Source: a bacterium (GTDB lineage Bacteria > Planctomycetota > UBA1135 > UBA2386). From it: 64,000 nt of DNA. The notes under the pieces are model-generated. The model was not told the origin of the DNA. It searched no databases and saw only the letters and a list, made by a program, of their open reading frames with translations. Below, in pieces: positions 1 to 9,481 of the stretch; position 1 is the stretch's first letter; the number at the start of each line of letters is the position of its first letter. A program made the position numbers and the translations under genes. The stretch spans positions 992,001-1,056,000 of the forward strand of contig JAUILN010000001.1 in the NCBI GenBank assembly GCA_030432695.1. Reading direction: 5' to 3'.

Positions 1-695
1 TGTCCGATGCCGAGACCGCACTGCTGCGTCGTTGGATCGACGGCGGCGCCTCGTTCGGCGATTGGCAGGGCAGCGACGCCGCCGGCGACCAGGCCGAGCG
101 GGTGGCCGAGTCGATCCCGCTGCCGTCCGCGCAGTCCCGGGCCCGCGCCGCCGAGGGCCTGTCGCCGCTCGCGCAGTCCAAGCTCGGCAAGGCACTCGGG
201 GAGCACGGTCGGGCCGAGGCCCTCGACCCCGAACGCCGCCTGTTCCGCATCCACTTCGCGGCGCACCAGGACCAGGTCACCGACCAGACCCTGAAGGCGC
301 TGACGCCGGTCGCCGAGCACGTCTTCACGCTCGACCTGCGCCGCACCGCGTTGACCGACCGCGCGGTCCCCGACCTGCTGCGCTTCGGACGCCTGCACCG
401 ACTGGAGCTCGGCCGAACCGCCCTCACCAGCAAGGCCCTGGCGAAGCTCGCCCAGTTCGAGCACCTCGAGGACCTGGTGCTGGTCGGCACCAAGGGCTGC
501 GACGACGCGGTCCTCGACGCCCTGGTCGAAGCGCGCCCGCTGCGCCAGCTCTACGTCTGGGGCAGTTCGGTCACCGAGCAGGGACTGCGCCGCTTCGCGA
601 CCGCCCGCCCCGACGTGCGGGTGGTTGCCGCACCGCCCTTGCCACCGCCGCCGGCTCGCGACGACGACGACGCGCCACCGCGGCGGCGACGGTGA
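1..695 (+). CDS. C-terminal part of a cytochrome c / leucine-rich-repeat protein (5' end outside window)
   Basis: The frame is open from position 3 to a TGA ending at 695, so the start lies left of the window. The first residues (ETALLRRWIDGGASF) resemble the end of the planctomycete-type cytochrome c domain, in which a conserved Trp-Ile-x-x-Gly-Ala segment closes the heme domain. About 60 residues later come four or so leucine-rich repeats of roughly 24 residues (for example VFTLDLRRTALTDRAV and LHRLELGRTALTSKAL). The tail is rich in Pro, Asp and Arg. Fused cytochrome-LRR proteins are common in planctomycetes and are normally exported. The heme motif itself is not in the window, so the cytochrome part is inferred. 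Confidence 0.7.
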   Translation, partial: SDAETALLRRWIDGGASFGDWQGSDAAGDQAERVAESIPLPSAQSRARAAEGLSPLAQSKLGKALGEHGRAEALDPERRLFRIHFAAHQDQVTDQTLKALTPVAEHVFTLDLRRTALTDRAVPDLLRFGRLHRLELGRTALTSKALAKLAQFEHLEDLVLVGTKGCDDAVLDALVEARPLRQLYVWGSSVTEQGLRRFATARPDVRVVAAPPLPPPPARDDDDAPPRRRR

Positions 696-723
696 GCCCC
701 GCGGCTTCGGGCCGCGACTCGTT

Positions 724-1779
724 TCAGTCGCCCGCCCTCGGTCCGAGGTCGACCCCGACCGTCAGCCACGCGGTGAAGTCGGGAGCGATGAAGCCGCGCA
801 GGTCCTCACCGATCGAGGCATCGACGCGCCAGCGGTCGGCGAAGTGGTAGCGCACGCCGGTCCACAGCAACCACTGGTCGTTGGCGGCCCGGTCGAGGTC
901 GAGGTTACGCAGGGTGGAGGTCTCCCACTCGATCTGACCGACCGCGCTGACGTCTTCGGCGAACGCCCACTCGGCCGACAACCCGGCCGAGGTCACGTCC
1001 TCGAACGTGAAGCCGCGCCGCCGGGTGGCCGACGGCGTCTCGGCAAAGGAATGTTGCAGGTGGCCGTAGAGCGCCAGCCGTGGCAGCCGCCACTCCCCCA
1101 CCACGCCGAGCGATGCATCCACGCCGCCGCTGCCGAAGCCGCGGTCGTCGTTGCCGGTGGGCAGTTCGAGGCCGGCCCGCAGCAGGAGTCCGAACGGCCG
1201 GGCGTCGGTTGGCGCGAACGCCGACCAGTTCAGCGCCAGCGGCACGTCGAGCAGCTCCAGATCGCGCTCTTGCATGCCCCAGACGAACTGGCCGCGATCC
1301 ACCGCTTCGACCAGGAACTGGTCGTTCTCGGCGCGGTCACGGCCCTGGTCGGGGAAGCCGAAGAAGTCGTGCCAGGCGATCACGAAGTCGTCGAGGAAGC
1401 CGCCACTGCCATGTGCGACCGGCAATTCGAGCTCGAGGTCGAAGCCGCCGCCGAGGCCGGCCCGCGTCGCGACGGACGTGCGCCAGATCTCGCCATCCAT
1501 CACGAAGCTGGTGTCGCCGTTCGCACCACCGAGGAACAGGCTGGTGTAGGCATTGGCCCACTCGACCCGGACCCCGCCGGCCGGAGTCGCGGCCGTGCTG
1601 CGCGGGTCCAGGTGCTGAACCGCGAGCTGCGCCGGGTGCTGATTGCGGACTCGCATGGGACCGTCGAAGCGCGGGCGCGCGGTGGTGCACGCGGCGAGGA
1701 GACCGGCAATCCACAAGCAGCCTGCACAATTTGACCTCCACCGTGGCGGCAAGGGTCTCCCTGTCGTCGTGGCGTGCAT
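724..1779 (-). CDS. DUF3187-like outer-membrane-type lipoprotein
   Basis: 351 residues starting at ATG 1779. The N-terminus is a basic stretch, a hydrophobic core and the lipobox GLLAAC, so a type II (lipoprotein) signal is seen directly. The mature part opens with a NQHPAQLAVQHLDP segment typical of DUF3187 proteins. It continues with alternating aromatic/charged strands (FGLLLRAGLELPTG, ALYGHLQHSFAE, WTGVRYHFADRWRVDASIGE) like an outer-membrane beta-barrel. No enzymatic motif is visible and the function of the family is unknown. No good Shine-Dalgarno sequence precedes the start. The frame stays open far upstream, but the lipobox position makes the chosen start the sensible one. It is divergent from the lipoprotein gene starting at 2081. 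Confidence 0.75.
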   Translation of the reverse strand: MHATTTGRPLPPRWRSNCAGCLWIAGLLAACTTARPRFDGPMRVRNQHPAQLAVQHLDPRSTAATPAGGVRVEWANAYTSLFLGGANGDTSFVMDGEIWRTSVATRAGLGGGFDLELELPVAHGSGGFLDDFVIAWHDFFGFPDQGRDRAENDQFLVEAVDRGQFVWGMQERDLELLDVPLALNWSAFAPTDARPFGLLLRAGLELPTGNDDRGFGSGGVDASLGVVGEWRLPRLALYGHLQHSFAETPSATRRRGFTFEDVTSAGLSAEWAFAEDVSAVGQIEWETSTLRNLDLDRAANDQWLLWTGVRYHFADRWRVDASIGEDLRGFIAPDFTAWLTVGVDLGPRAGD

Positions 1780-2080
1780 CGTCGAGCGGGATCTATTGGA
1801 TCGCAGTCCCCGGGTCACGTCCGAAACCAAGGGTGTCGGCCGCCTCGTGCCGATCAGGACTCTCTGGAATCTGCGCGCCGAGCGGTGATTCAGGAGACTC
1901 GTAGAAGGCACGAGGATCGTCAGGGTGGCCGGGTACCGCCGCGTGAGACGAGCTGAGCGAGTCGCGCCCATTCGGATCCGGTCGCAGGCCGCGCCGAGGA
2001 TCGGCAGCCGCTCGCCTCGGTCCCGCCGTGCGCATACACTCCGCGCTTCGCCCGCCGCCCGCTTCCCCGGAGCCCCCTCG
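1780..2080. other. 301-base divergent intergenic region
   Basis: This region separates two divergently transcribed lipoprotein genes. I see no gene or RNA in it. The only promoter-like patch is TACACT at 2035-2040, about 40 bases before the rightward start, with no convincing -35 partner. Both flanking frames stay open into it, but the protein they would add is Arg/Ser-rich and lies upstream of the signal peptides. Confidence 0.4.
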
Positions 2081-3286
2081 TTGTCGCGACTTCGCCAGTT
2101 CCCGATCCTCGCCCGGTGTGCCCTCTGTGCCCCGATCCTGCTCACGGCCTGCGCCCAGGGTGGCGAGGAGGACCGACCCTCGTGCGAGGTGAAGCTCAAC
2201 GGAACGTCGCTGCACCTGTTCGCGATGGTGGCGCGGCCCGACTTCTCGGCCTTCCCGACGCCGACCGGAGACGCTGGCAGCATCGACGGCCGGATCCTGC
2301 TCACCGACGACTGCACCTACGAACTCGATAGCGCCACCGGCGACCCGATCGGTCGCGGTGACTACGCGTTGGAGTCCGACGGGACCCTTTCGATCCTGGT
2401 CCCGACGAACTCGTCGACCCTCGTCTATCGGGGGGCCTACGGCCTGGAGGGTGACACCCGCCACACCTTCCTCACCGACCGGGTCGGCAGCGCGGTCGGG
2501 CTCTACATCGGCACCGAACGGGTCGTGGGCAATGCCCTCGACGTTGCTGACATGGCCGGTGACTGGCACCTGTTCATGATGCACGCGCGGTTCCCCCCGG
2601 CGACCGCACCGCGGGACCAGGACCAGGTCGGCCTCGCGCTGTCCGGCAAGGTGACGCTGGCCGCCGACGGCTCGATGACCGGAAGCGGCGCCGAGTCGGA
2701 AGCCGGCACGGTGAGCCTTCGCGCCGACCCGGCGGACTTCAAGACCTTCGCCGATGGCCGCGCGACCTTCGAGGTCACCGTCGACCCGACCACCAAGCCC
2801 GACTATGACCGGGGTTTCGTCGCCGGGGGCGACCTGGACTTCCTCGCGGCTCTCGACCCGCTGTCGTCGACTGATGACGAGGTCGCAGGTCTGAGCTGCA
2901 TGATGCGGCTGCGCGACGCCAACGACTACACGCCCTCGGGATTGGTCGGCACCTACAAGCTCGGCCTGTGGACCCTGTTCCTCGCGCCCGACGCGTCGGG
3001 CTGCGACGCCGCGGTCGGCACCCTGGAGCTGACCGCCAACGGGGACCTGCGGATCCAGGCGACCAGCAACAGGGGCGTCGACTTCTCGTACTCGGGCACC
3101 TACACCGCGGCGGCGGACGGCACGCTGACCATCTCGATCAGCGGGACCAACCAGACCTGGACCGGCGCGTTCGACCAGAGCTACGACACCGTGCTGCTCC
3201 TCGACGCCTTCAAGGAGTCACGGCCCAATGGCCAGGCCGAGCTGAACTTCGGCTTCGCGATCCGGCCGGTTCCGGCCAGCAACTGA
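2081..3286 (+). CDS. Putative lipoprotein of unknown function
   Basis: 401 residues from TTG 2081. This start was chosen because it gives a compact lipoprotein signal (MSRLRQFPILARCAL, then ILLTAC as lipobox). Upstream in-frame codons only add an arginine-rich, non-signal-like stretch. The mature protein has three similar segments: a strand pattern in which a GDY/GTY turn is followed by ALESDGTLSILV or TAAADGTLTISI, and a Gly-Asp/Thr-Trp element (MAGDWHLFMM, LVGTYKLGLWTLF). This suggests internal beta-rich repeats of the lipocalin-like or META kind, but I cannot name a family. It ends 27 bases before purC. Confidence 0.65.
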   Translation: MSRLRQFPILARCALCAPILLTACAQGGEEDRPSCEVKLNGTSLHLFAMVARPDFSAFPTPTGDAGSIDGRILLTDDCTYELDSATGDPIGRGDYALESDGTLSILVPTNSSTLVYRGAYGLEGDTRHTFLTDRVGSAVGLYIGTERVVGNALDVADMAGDWHLFMMHARFPPATAPRDQDQVGLALSGKVTLAADGSMTGSGAESEAGTVSLRADPADFKTFADGRATFEVTVDPTTKPDYDRGFVAGGDLDFLAALDPLSSTDDEVAGLSCMMRLRDANDYTPSGLVGTYKLGLWTLFLAPDASGCDAAVGTLELTANGDLRIQATSNRGVDFSYSGTYTAAADGTLTISISGTNQTWTGAFDQSYDTVLLLDAFKESRPNGQAELNFGFAIRPVPASN

Positions 3287-3313
3287 CGCCGTCCGCGCGA
3301 GGAGCACACTACC

Positions 3314-4207
3314 TTGGGCTCGCCCGTCCTCTCCACTTCGCTCCGCCATGCTGTGAAGCTCGGCAGCGGCAAGGTCCGCGACCTCTACCGCCTCGGCGAC
3401 GACCTGCTGCTGGTCGCGACGGACCGGATCTCCGCCTACGACGTGGTCATGGCCGACCCCGTCCCGGGCAAGGGTCAGGTCCTGACCGCGGTCTCCGCGT
3501 TCTGGTTCGACCTGCTCGCCGACGTGGTGCCGAACCACCTGCTGTCCATCGACGTCGACTCCTGGCCCGAACTCGACGGCGACGAACGTGCGGTGCTCGG
3601 CGGCCGCTCCATGCGCTGCCGCCGGGCCACACCACTGCCGGTCGAATGGGTGGTCCGCGGCTACCTCACCGGCTCGGCCTGGAAGGACTACCAGGCCGGT
3701 CGACCGGTGTCGGGTGTGGTCCTGCCGCCGGGCCTCGAGCATGCCAGCCAGTTGCCCGAGCCGATCCTGACCCCCTCGACCAAGGGCGAGCCGGGCCAGC
3801 ACGACGAGCCGATCCCGTTCGCGCACGCCGAGGAACTCTGCGGTGCTTCGCTCGCCGCCCAGGCCCGCGACGCGGCGCTCGCGCTGTACCGCGCCGGCTC
3901 CGCGCACGCCCGCGAGCGCGGCATCGTGATCGCCGACACCAAGTTCGAGTTCGCGACCGACGCCGCCGGCGCCCTGCTGTTGATCGACGAGTGTCTGACC
4001 CCGGACTCGAGCCGCTTCTGGGACGCGAGCGAGGTCCGGCCCGGTGCACACCCGCGGAGCTTCGACAAGCAGGTGCTCCGTGACTGGCTCACCGACCAGG
4101 GAGCGGACGGCAGGAGCCCGCCGCCGCGGCTGCCGCCCGAGGTGGTGGAGCGCACCGCCGCCACCTACCGCGAGATGGCCGCGAGACTGACCGGAGCCGC
4201 TCCGTGA
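3314..4207 (+). CDS. purC: Phosphoribosylaminoimidazole-succinocarboxamide (SAICAR) synthase
   Basis: 297 residues, the length of the longer (yeast Ade1-like) SAICAR synthases. It joins aspartate to CAIR with ATP in purine synthesis, in the cytoplasm. Family motifs are clear: KLGSGKVRDLY near the N-terminus, DRISAYDV, EWVVRGYLTGSAWKDY in the middle, then IADTKFEFA and LIDECLTPDSSRFW towards the C-terminus. The start is TTG 3314, supported by GAGGAG nine bases upstream. The stop overlaps the next start (GTGA), so it is translationally coupled to mtnA. Confidence 0.96.
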   Translation: MGSPVLSTSLRHAVKLGSGKVRDLYRLGDDLLLVATDRISAYDVVMADPVPGKGQVLTAVSAFWFDLLADVVPNHLLSIDVDSWPELDGDERAVLGGRSMRCRRATPLPVEWVVRGYLTGSAWKDYQAGRPVSGVVLPPGLEHASQLPEPILTPSTKGEPGQHDEPIPFAHAEELCGASLAAQARDAALALYRAGSAHARERGIVIADTKFEFATDAAGALLLIDECLTPDSSRFWDASEVRPGAHPRSFDKQVLRDWLTDQGADGRSPPPRLPPEVVERTAATYREMAARLTGAAP

Positions 4208-5241
4208 CCCTGCCCCCCACCGTCGCCTGGGTCGGTGATGCCGCCCGCGGACACCTGGAACTCCTCGACCAGACCCGCCTGCCCGACCACCGCGAGGTCC
4301 TGCAGCTCACCAGCCTGGACGCGGTGGTCGACGCCATCCGCCGGCTCGCCGTCCGCGGCGCCCCGGCGATCGGCGTGGCCGCCGGCTACGGCGTGGTGGT
4401 GGGCCTGCAGCAGCGCCCGAGCGGTCGTGCCTTCGAGACGCACCGCGACCTGGTCTGCAAGACCCTGATCGATGCGCGCCCCACCGCGGTCAACCTGTCG
4501 TGGGCGGTGGAGCGGGTCCGCGCCCGCCTCGCCGCGGAGCCCGAACTCGGAGCGGCACTCGACGAAGCCCGCGCGATCCACGACGAGGACATCGCGCTGT
4601 GCCGCGGCATGGGCGAGCACGGCGCGCCGCTGATCCCCGACGGCGCCACGGTCCTCACCCACTGCAACACCGGGCGACTCGCGACCTCGGGCGACGGCAC
4701 CGCGCTGGCGGTGATCTTCGAGGCCTGGCGCCGCGGCAACCGGCTGAAGGTCATCGCCGACGAGACCCGGCCGCTGCTGCAGGGCGCGCGCCTCACCGCG
4801 CTGGAACTCGCCGAGGAGGGCATCCCGGTGGACGTCGCCGTGGATGGTGCGGCGCCGGCGCTGATCGCCCGCGGTGAGGTCGACGTGGTGCTGACCGGCG
4901 CCGACCGCGTCGCGGCCAACGGCGACGCCGCCAACAAGATCGGCACCTACTCGCTGGCGCTGGCCTGCCAGGCCCACGGAGTGCCGATGTACATCGTCGC
5001 GCCGGTCAGCACCTTCGACCTCTCGCTGCCCGACGGCTCGCACATCGAGATCGAGGACCGCGACGCCGAGGAGGTCCTGTCGGTGCGCGACCAGCGGATC
5101 GCGCCCCCTGGGGTCGGCGCCCGCAACCCGGCCTTCGACGTGACCCCGGGGCGGCTGTTGAGTGGACTGGTGACCGACCGCGGGGTGATCCGCCCGGTGG
5201 ATACCGAGTCGGTCCGGGCGATGCTGGCCCCGAGAATCTAA
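4204..5241 (+). CDS. mtnA: S-methyl-5-thioribose-1-phosphate isomerase
   Basis: 345 residues, full family length. MtnA converts methylthioribose-1-phosphate to methylthioribulose-1-phosphate in methionine salvage. Seen in the sequence: RGAPAIGV near residue 45, the catalytic cysteine in THCNTGRLATSG, and the catalytic aspartate in LTGADRVAANGD followed by NKIGTYSLA. The GTG start overlaps the purC stop by four bases (GTGA). No other methionine-salvage gene lies nearby; the pairing with purC may reflect shared purine chemistry, which is inference only. Confidence 0.95.
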   Translation: MTLPPTVAWVGDAARGHLELLDQTRLPDHREVLQLTSLDAVVDAIRRLAVRGAPAIGVAAGYGVVVGLQQRPSGRAFETHRDLVCKTLIDARPTAVNLSWAVERVRARLAAEPELGAALDEARAIHDEDIALCRGMGEHGAPLIPDGATVLTHCNTGRLATSGDGTALAVIFEAWRRGNRLKVIADETRPLLQGARLTALELAEEGIPVDVAVDGAAPALIARGEVDVVLTGADRVAANGDAANKIGTYSLALACQAHGVPMYIVAPVSTFDLSLPDGSHIEIEDRDAEEVLSVRDQRIAPPGVGARNPAFDVTPGRLLSGLVTDRGVIRPVDTESVRAMLAPRI

Positions 5242-5274
5242 AGCGCCGCCGGTTCGGGGTCCGATGCCCCCGGC

Positions 5275-5637
5275 ATGACGCCGAAACCGACCCGTCGCAA
5301 GGGAACCGTCGCCACCGCGACCGAGGACGCCGCGGACCCGGCCAGGGCGGGCCGGAAGACGGGCCGGAAGCCGCGCGACAAGAGCGCCTCGAAACCGCGC
5401 GCCTCGAAGGCTGCCGAGGCAGGTCCGCAGGGCGCGGTCGCGCCCCGCAAGCGCCGCTCGAAACCGGCAGGCAAGGTCCCCCCGCTGCCGCCCAAGGGCC
5501 ACGACGTCGACCCCGAGACCCTGGCATTCATCGCCGCGATCGACGCCTACAAGACCGCACACTCGCGACCGTTCCCGGGCTGGAGCGAGATCCTGCACGT
5601 GGCGCGCTGGCTCGGCTACCGCAAGCCGGACGCCTGA
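5275..5637 (+). CDS. Small lysine/alanine-rich basic protein with conserved C-terminal motif
   Basis: 120 residues. The first 75 are low-complexity Lys/Arg/Ala/Pro-rich, like a histone H1-type tail. The last 45 form a compact predicted helical unit (FIAAIDAYKTAHSRPFPGWS, then EILHVARWLGYRK). The C-terminal unit looks conserved and sequence-specific. The basic tail suggests nucleic-acid binding, but that is inference and I do not recognise a named family. The gene lies 33 bases after mtnA and converges with uppP. Confidence 0.6.
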   Translation: MTPKPTRRKGTVATATEDAADPARAGRKTGRKPRDKSASKPRASKAAEAGPQGAVAPRKRRSKPAGKVPPLPPKGHDVDPETLAFIAAIDAYKTAHSRPFPGWSEILHVARWLGYRKPDA

Positions 5638-5642
5638 TCAGG

Positions 5643-5687
5643 CACTTCACCCAGCGACACTGCACCCAGCGACACTTCACCCACCGA
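5643..5687. repeat. Three 15-base tandem repeats at the 3' end of uppP
   Basis: The unit cacttcacccagcga occurs three times head to tail (5643-5657, 5658-5672, 5673-5687), each copy differing from another by one or two bases. The third copy covers the uppP stop codon; the first two lie between uppP and the convergent gene ending at 5637. Confidence 0.8.
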
Positions 5688-6585
5688 CGTCGCCGAGCCA
5701 GCCGAGCGCGATCAGCGCGAACAGCAGGAGGCCCGCGACGATCCGGTACCACGCGAACGCCGCGAAGGTGTGCCGCTGCAGGTAGCGGACGAACGGCCCG
5801 ACGATCACCAGCGCGGTGACGAAGCTCGCCGCGGAGCCGACCAGGAAGTCGCTCAGGAGTGGCCCGCTGATCCGCTCCCAGTCCTTCATCGCCTTCAGCG
5901 CGCAGGCGCCGTAGAGGATCGGCAGGCCGACCAGGAACGAGAACTCGGCCGCCGCGGTGCGTCGGAAGCCGAGCACCAGGGCGCCGGCGATCGTCGCACC
6001 CGAACGGCTCGTGCCCGGAATCAGCGCGAGGCACTGGAACAGACCGACGACCAGGGCCTGGCGCAGGGTCATGTTCTCGACCTCGTGCTGCAGGCCGGCG
6101 GAACCTTGCTCGGCACGCTTCGCCAGCCAGCGCTCGAGGCCGAGCAGCGCGACGCCACCGACGATCAGCGTGGTCGCCACCGTCTCGGCGGAGAACAACA
6201 GCTCCTCGATGAGGTCGTCGAACAGCACGCCGACCACCGCCGCCGGCAGCGCTGCGACGATCAGCAGCACCAGCAGGTTGACGCGGCCGCGGCCCTCGCT
6301 GCGGGCGATGCCACGCAGCGCGGCGAGGATCTTCTGCCAGTAGAGCACCGCGATCGCGGTGATCGCGCCGGCCTGGATCGCCACCTCGAAGGTCGGGTCG
6401 CTGTGGCCGAGCAGCCGGTTGGTGACGATCAGGTGGCCGGTGCTGCTGACCGGCAGGAACTCGGTCAGGCCCTCGACCACGCCGAGGATGAGGCTGCCGA
6501 CGAGGCCGGGCGCCTCCGGATCGGTCGCCGCGGCGCCGACGGGGTCCTGGAGCAGGCTGCTGATCCCGAGCATCTCTGTTCCCAT
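5677..6585 (-). CDS. uppP: Undecaprenyl-diphosphatase (UppP/BacA)
   Basis: 302 residues from ATG 6585, with an alternative ATG at 6573. This membrane enzyme dephosphorylates undecaprenyl pyrophosphate to recycle the lipid carrier used for peptidoglycan and other glycans. The two family signatures are present: [16 protein letters not shown] near residue 40 and [10 protein letters not shown] in the middle. About seven or eight hydrophobic segments are visible (for example [18 protein letters not shown]). An in-frame extension upstream of 6585 is Arg/Ser-rich and unlike a real N-terminus. It lies 67 bases downstream of ald on the same strand. Confidence 0.93.
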   Translation of the reverse strand: MGTEMLGISSLLQDPVGAAATDPEAPGLVGSLILGVVEGLTEFLPVSSTGHLIVTNRLLGHSDPTFEVAIQAGAITAIAVLYWQKILAALRGIARSEGRGRVNLLVLLIVAALPAAVVGVLFDDLIEELLFSAETVATTLIVGGVALLGLERWLAKRAEQGSAGLQHEVENMTLRQALVVGLFQCLALIPGTSRSGATIAGALVLGFRRTAAAEFSFLVGLPILYGACALKAMKDWERISGPLLSDFLVGSAASFVTALVIVGPFVRYLQRHTFAAFAWYRIVAGLLLFALIALGWLGDVGG

Positions 6586-6652
6586 CGGTCGCTGCGCACT
6601 GACCGCCTGATCGGGACCCCGAGGTCCCGCTCGCGTCGAGGCTCTGGGCCGG

Positions 6653-7762
<1,110 letters not shown>

Positions 7763-7870
7763 GCGGGTGCTCGAGGGGGTGTCTGGATACGGGCGGAACA
7801 CGTTAGCCCCAAGCGGCGGCGGAATCGCCTCGGGGATGGCACGCCACCGACAGATTCTCCGTCGCCACGC

Positions 7871-7899
7871 TTGCGCACCCCGGTGCCCAAGGGTAGGTT
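7871..7899 (+). promoter_or_regulatory. Candidate sigma-70-type promoter of the tRNA-Val gene
   Basis: TTGCGC at 7871-7876 and TAGGTT at 7894-7899 are separated by exactly 17 bases, 32 bases before the tRNA. Each hexamer matches consensus at three positions (TTG; T, A and final T). Supported by position and spacing only. Confidence 0.4.
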
Positions 7900-7931
7900 C
7901 CCCCGCCCCGATCGTCCCCGGACGGTCTCGG

Positions 7932-8008
7932 GGGCGATTAGCTCAGTTGGCTAGAGCACCAGCTCGACAAGCTGGGGGTCACTGGTTCGAGCCCAGTATC
8001 GCCCACCA
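7932..8008 (+). tRNA. tRNA-Val (anticodon GAC), CCA encoded
   Basis: A complete cloverleaf can be drawn by hand. Acceptor 7932-7938 pairs with 7998-8004, followed by discriminator A and encoded CCA. D arm is GCTC/GAGC, anticodon arm CCAGC/GCTGG, and T arm ACTGG/CCAGT with loop TTCGAGC. The anticodon loop is TCGACAA (7964-7970), giving anticodon GAC at 7966-7968 and valine identity. Position 33 is C instead of the nearly universal U; all stems are perfect, so the gene does not look decayed. A promoter-like site precedes it and a strong terminator follows. Confidence 0.93.
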
Positions 8009-8047
8009 TTTCGTTCGCCAGAACGACCCGTCCACGAGGACGACACC

Positions 8048-8087
8048 GCAGGTCGCACCCGCTCGCCGGGCTGCGACCTGTTTCGTT
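8048..8087 (+). terminator. Intrinsic terminator after tRNA-Val
   Basis: A 9-base-pair perfect stem (CAGGTCGCA / TGCGACCTG), extended by an inner CCCG/CGGG pairing, is followed at once by TTTCGTTT. It lies 40 bases after the tRNA on the same strand. Confidence 0.8.
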
Positions 8088-8254
8088 TCCGTGATCGTCT
8101 TGGCGACTTTCGTCAGGTGGAATCCCTGCCGGCTGGAGTCACCGAGGAGTGGAATGGCCCTCGCGATCCGCTCCATCGAACCGGCTCGATGCGATCGAAC
8201 GCTCCGACCGGATGACGCCCGCCGACCGCCCGGTCTCGCCGCCAGGCCTCGCCG

Positions 8255-9460
8255 TCAGCGTCCGCCGCTTCTGCGCTGCCGTCCCAGGACCTCTTGGACG
8301 TGCCTCGGCCGACTGTTCCGCACCGCCTGCTCGTCATTGGTCCGCGCCCATTCGATCTCGGTCAGGACTCCAGGCGGCAGGAACCCGTCGGCGATCGCCT
8401 GCCGGGCCATGCCCAACGTGTCGTCGAACAGGTGCATCGGCACCCCGCGTTCGGCGAGGTCCTCGGCGAGGCGGCTGATCTCGTCGCTCCGATCGAGCCA
8501 CGCCACCTTCCGGATGTAGATCGCTGCGACGCGGCCCGGATTGGCCAACGCGATGCGGTGATAGAGTTCCGGGTCGTGCTGGCCGGCGTCGCCGATGAGC
8601 AAGAACGGCAACGCCTCGGTGGTCGAGAAGATCCGTTCGACCTTCTCCACCTTGTGTTCGTGGTTGCTGCGCAGCACGCGTCCACTGAGGATCCCGAACT
8701 CGCGCATCAACAGCGGCCCCTCGGGGAAGCCGTTGAAGGCCAGGAAGTCCTCGACCAGGTCGAACAGGTTCCAGGCGGCGCTCGACACGTAGTAGAAGGG
8801 GTTCTCGCGGTCGCCGTCCGCACCTCGTCGCAGCAGCCGGTAGAACGCCGACGCGCCCGGCAGCGGAACCCGGGTCCGCGAGTTGTTGGTCAACGTCAGC
8901 CGGATCAACCGCCATAGGTCGGTGGCGTGGCTGTACATCACGGTGTCGTCGATGTCGCTGACCACGCCGAAGCTGGCTCGCGCCGACGGCACCAGCACCC
9001 GCGCCGCAGTCTCCGCCGGGTCGGACGTGCGGCCCTCCACGGCCGGCAACGCCAACCGCACGATCCGCCACGGGCCGTCCGCAGGAGCGCCTGCGTCGGC
9101 CTCGAGTTCGAACGTGAAGTAGCCGTTCTCGTCCGTGCGGGTCTCGGCCTCCCCCGCCCCCGGTCGGGCGATCACCCTTGCCCCTGGTACGTGCGATGAC
9201 CGGAACCGGTGCCAGCTCGCGCGCAAGTTGCTCCATGCGGGATCCAGAGAATCCGGAGTGCACACCGGCCGGACCTCCTGCACGCGCCCGATGACCCTCC
9301 AACGTCGGTGGTCGCCGTAGCCCAGGAACGGCATGATCCGCACCGGACGGAGCAGTCCGAGCCGGGTCTTGGTCCAGCGCGCGACGAGTCCGAGCGGCTC
9401 GAACACGAGATGCGAGGCGACGTTCAGCATCTCGCCGAGGACGTGGGTGATTCGACCCAT
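8255..9460 (-). CDS. App1-like (DUF2183) phosphatase-domain protein
   Basis: 401 residues. The C-terminal half carries the DIDDTVMYS motif of the App1 catalytic domain, a HAD-like phosphatase family whose yeast member dephosphorylates phosphatidate. Further family features follow: PLPGASAFYRLL, FYYVSSAAWNLFDLVEDFL and LLIGDAGQHDPELYHRIA. The N-terminal half (about residues 60-150) contains an Ig-like beta segment (ARTRADENGYFTFELE-type pattern) that could be a binding module. Bacterial members are uncharacterised, so lipid phosphatase activity is inferred. It is the last gene of a leftward run and starts 21 bases after the secreted-protein gene. No Shine-Dalgarno sequence is evident. Confidence 0.82.
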   Translation of the reverse strand: MGRITHVLGEMLNVASHLVFEPLGLVARWTKTRLGLLRPVRIMPFLGYGDHRRWRVIGRVQEVRPVCTPDSLDPAWSNLRASWHRFRSSHVPGARVIARPGAGEAETRTDENGYFTFELEADAGAPADGPWRIVRLALPAVEGRTSDPAETAARVLVPSARASFGVVSDIDDTVMYSHATDLWRLIRLTLTNNSRTRVPLPGASAFYRLLRRGADGDRENPFYYVSSAAWNLFDLVEDFLAFNGFPEGPLLMREFGILSGRVLRSNHEHKVEKVERIFSTTEALPFLLIGDAGQHDPELYHRIALANPGRVAAIYIRKVAWLDRSDEISRLAEDLAERGVPMHLFDDTLGMARQAIADGFLPPGVLTEIEWARTNDEQAVRNSRPRHVQEVLGRQRRSGGR

Positions 9461-9481
9461 CGGACTGGTGAACGGCGCGCC

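Noticed and set aside
7959-7975. Alternative folding of the tRNA with a shifted anticodon that would restore U33
   Set aside because: Shifting the stem breaks the canonical 5-bp arm and 7-base loop; only GAC with C33 keeps all standard positions.
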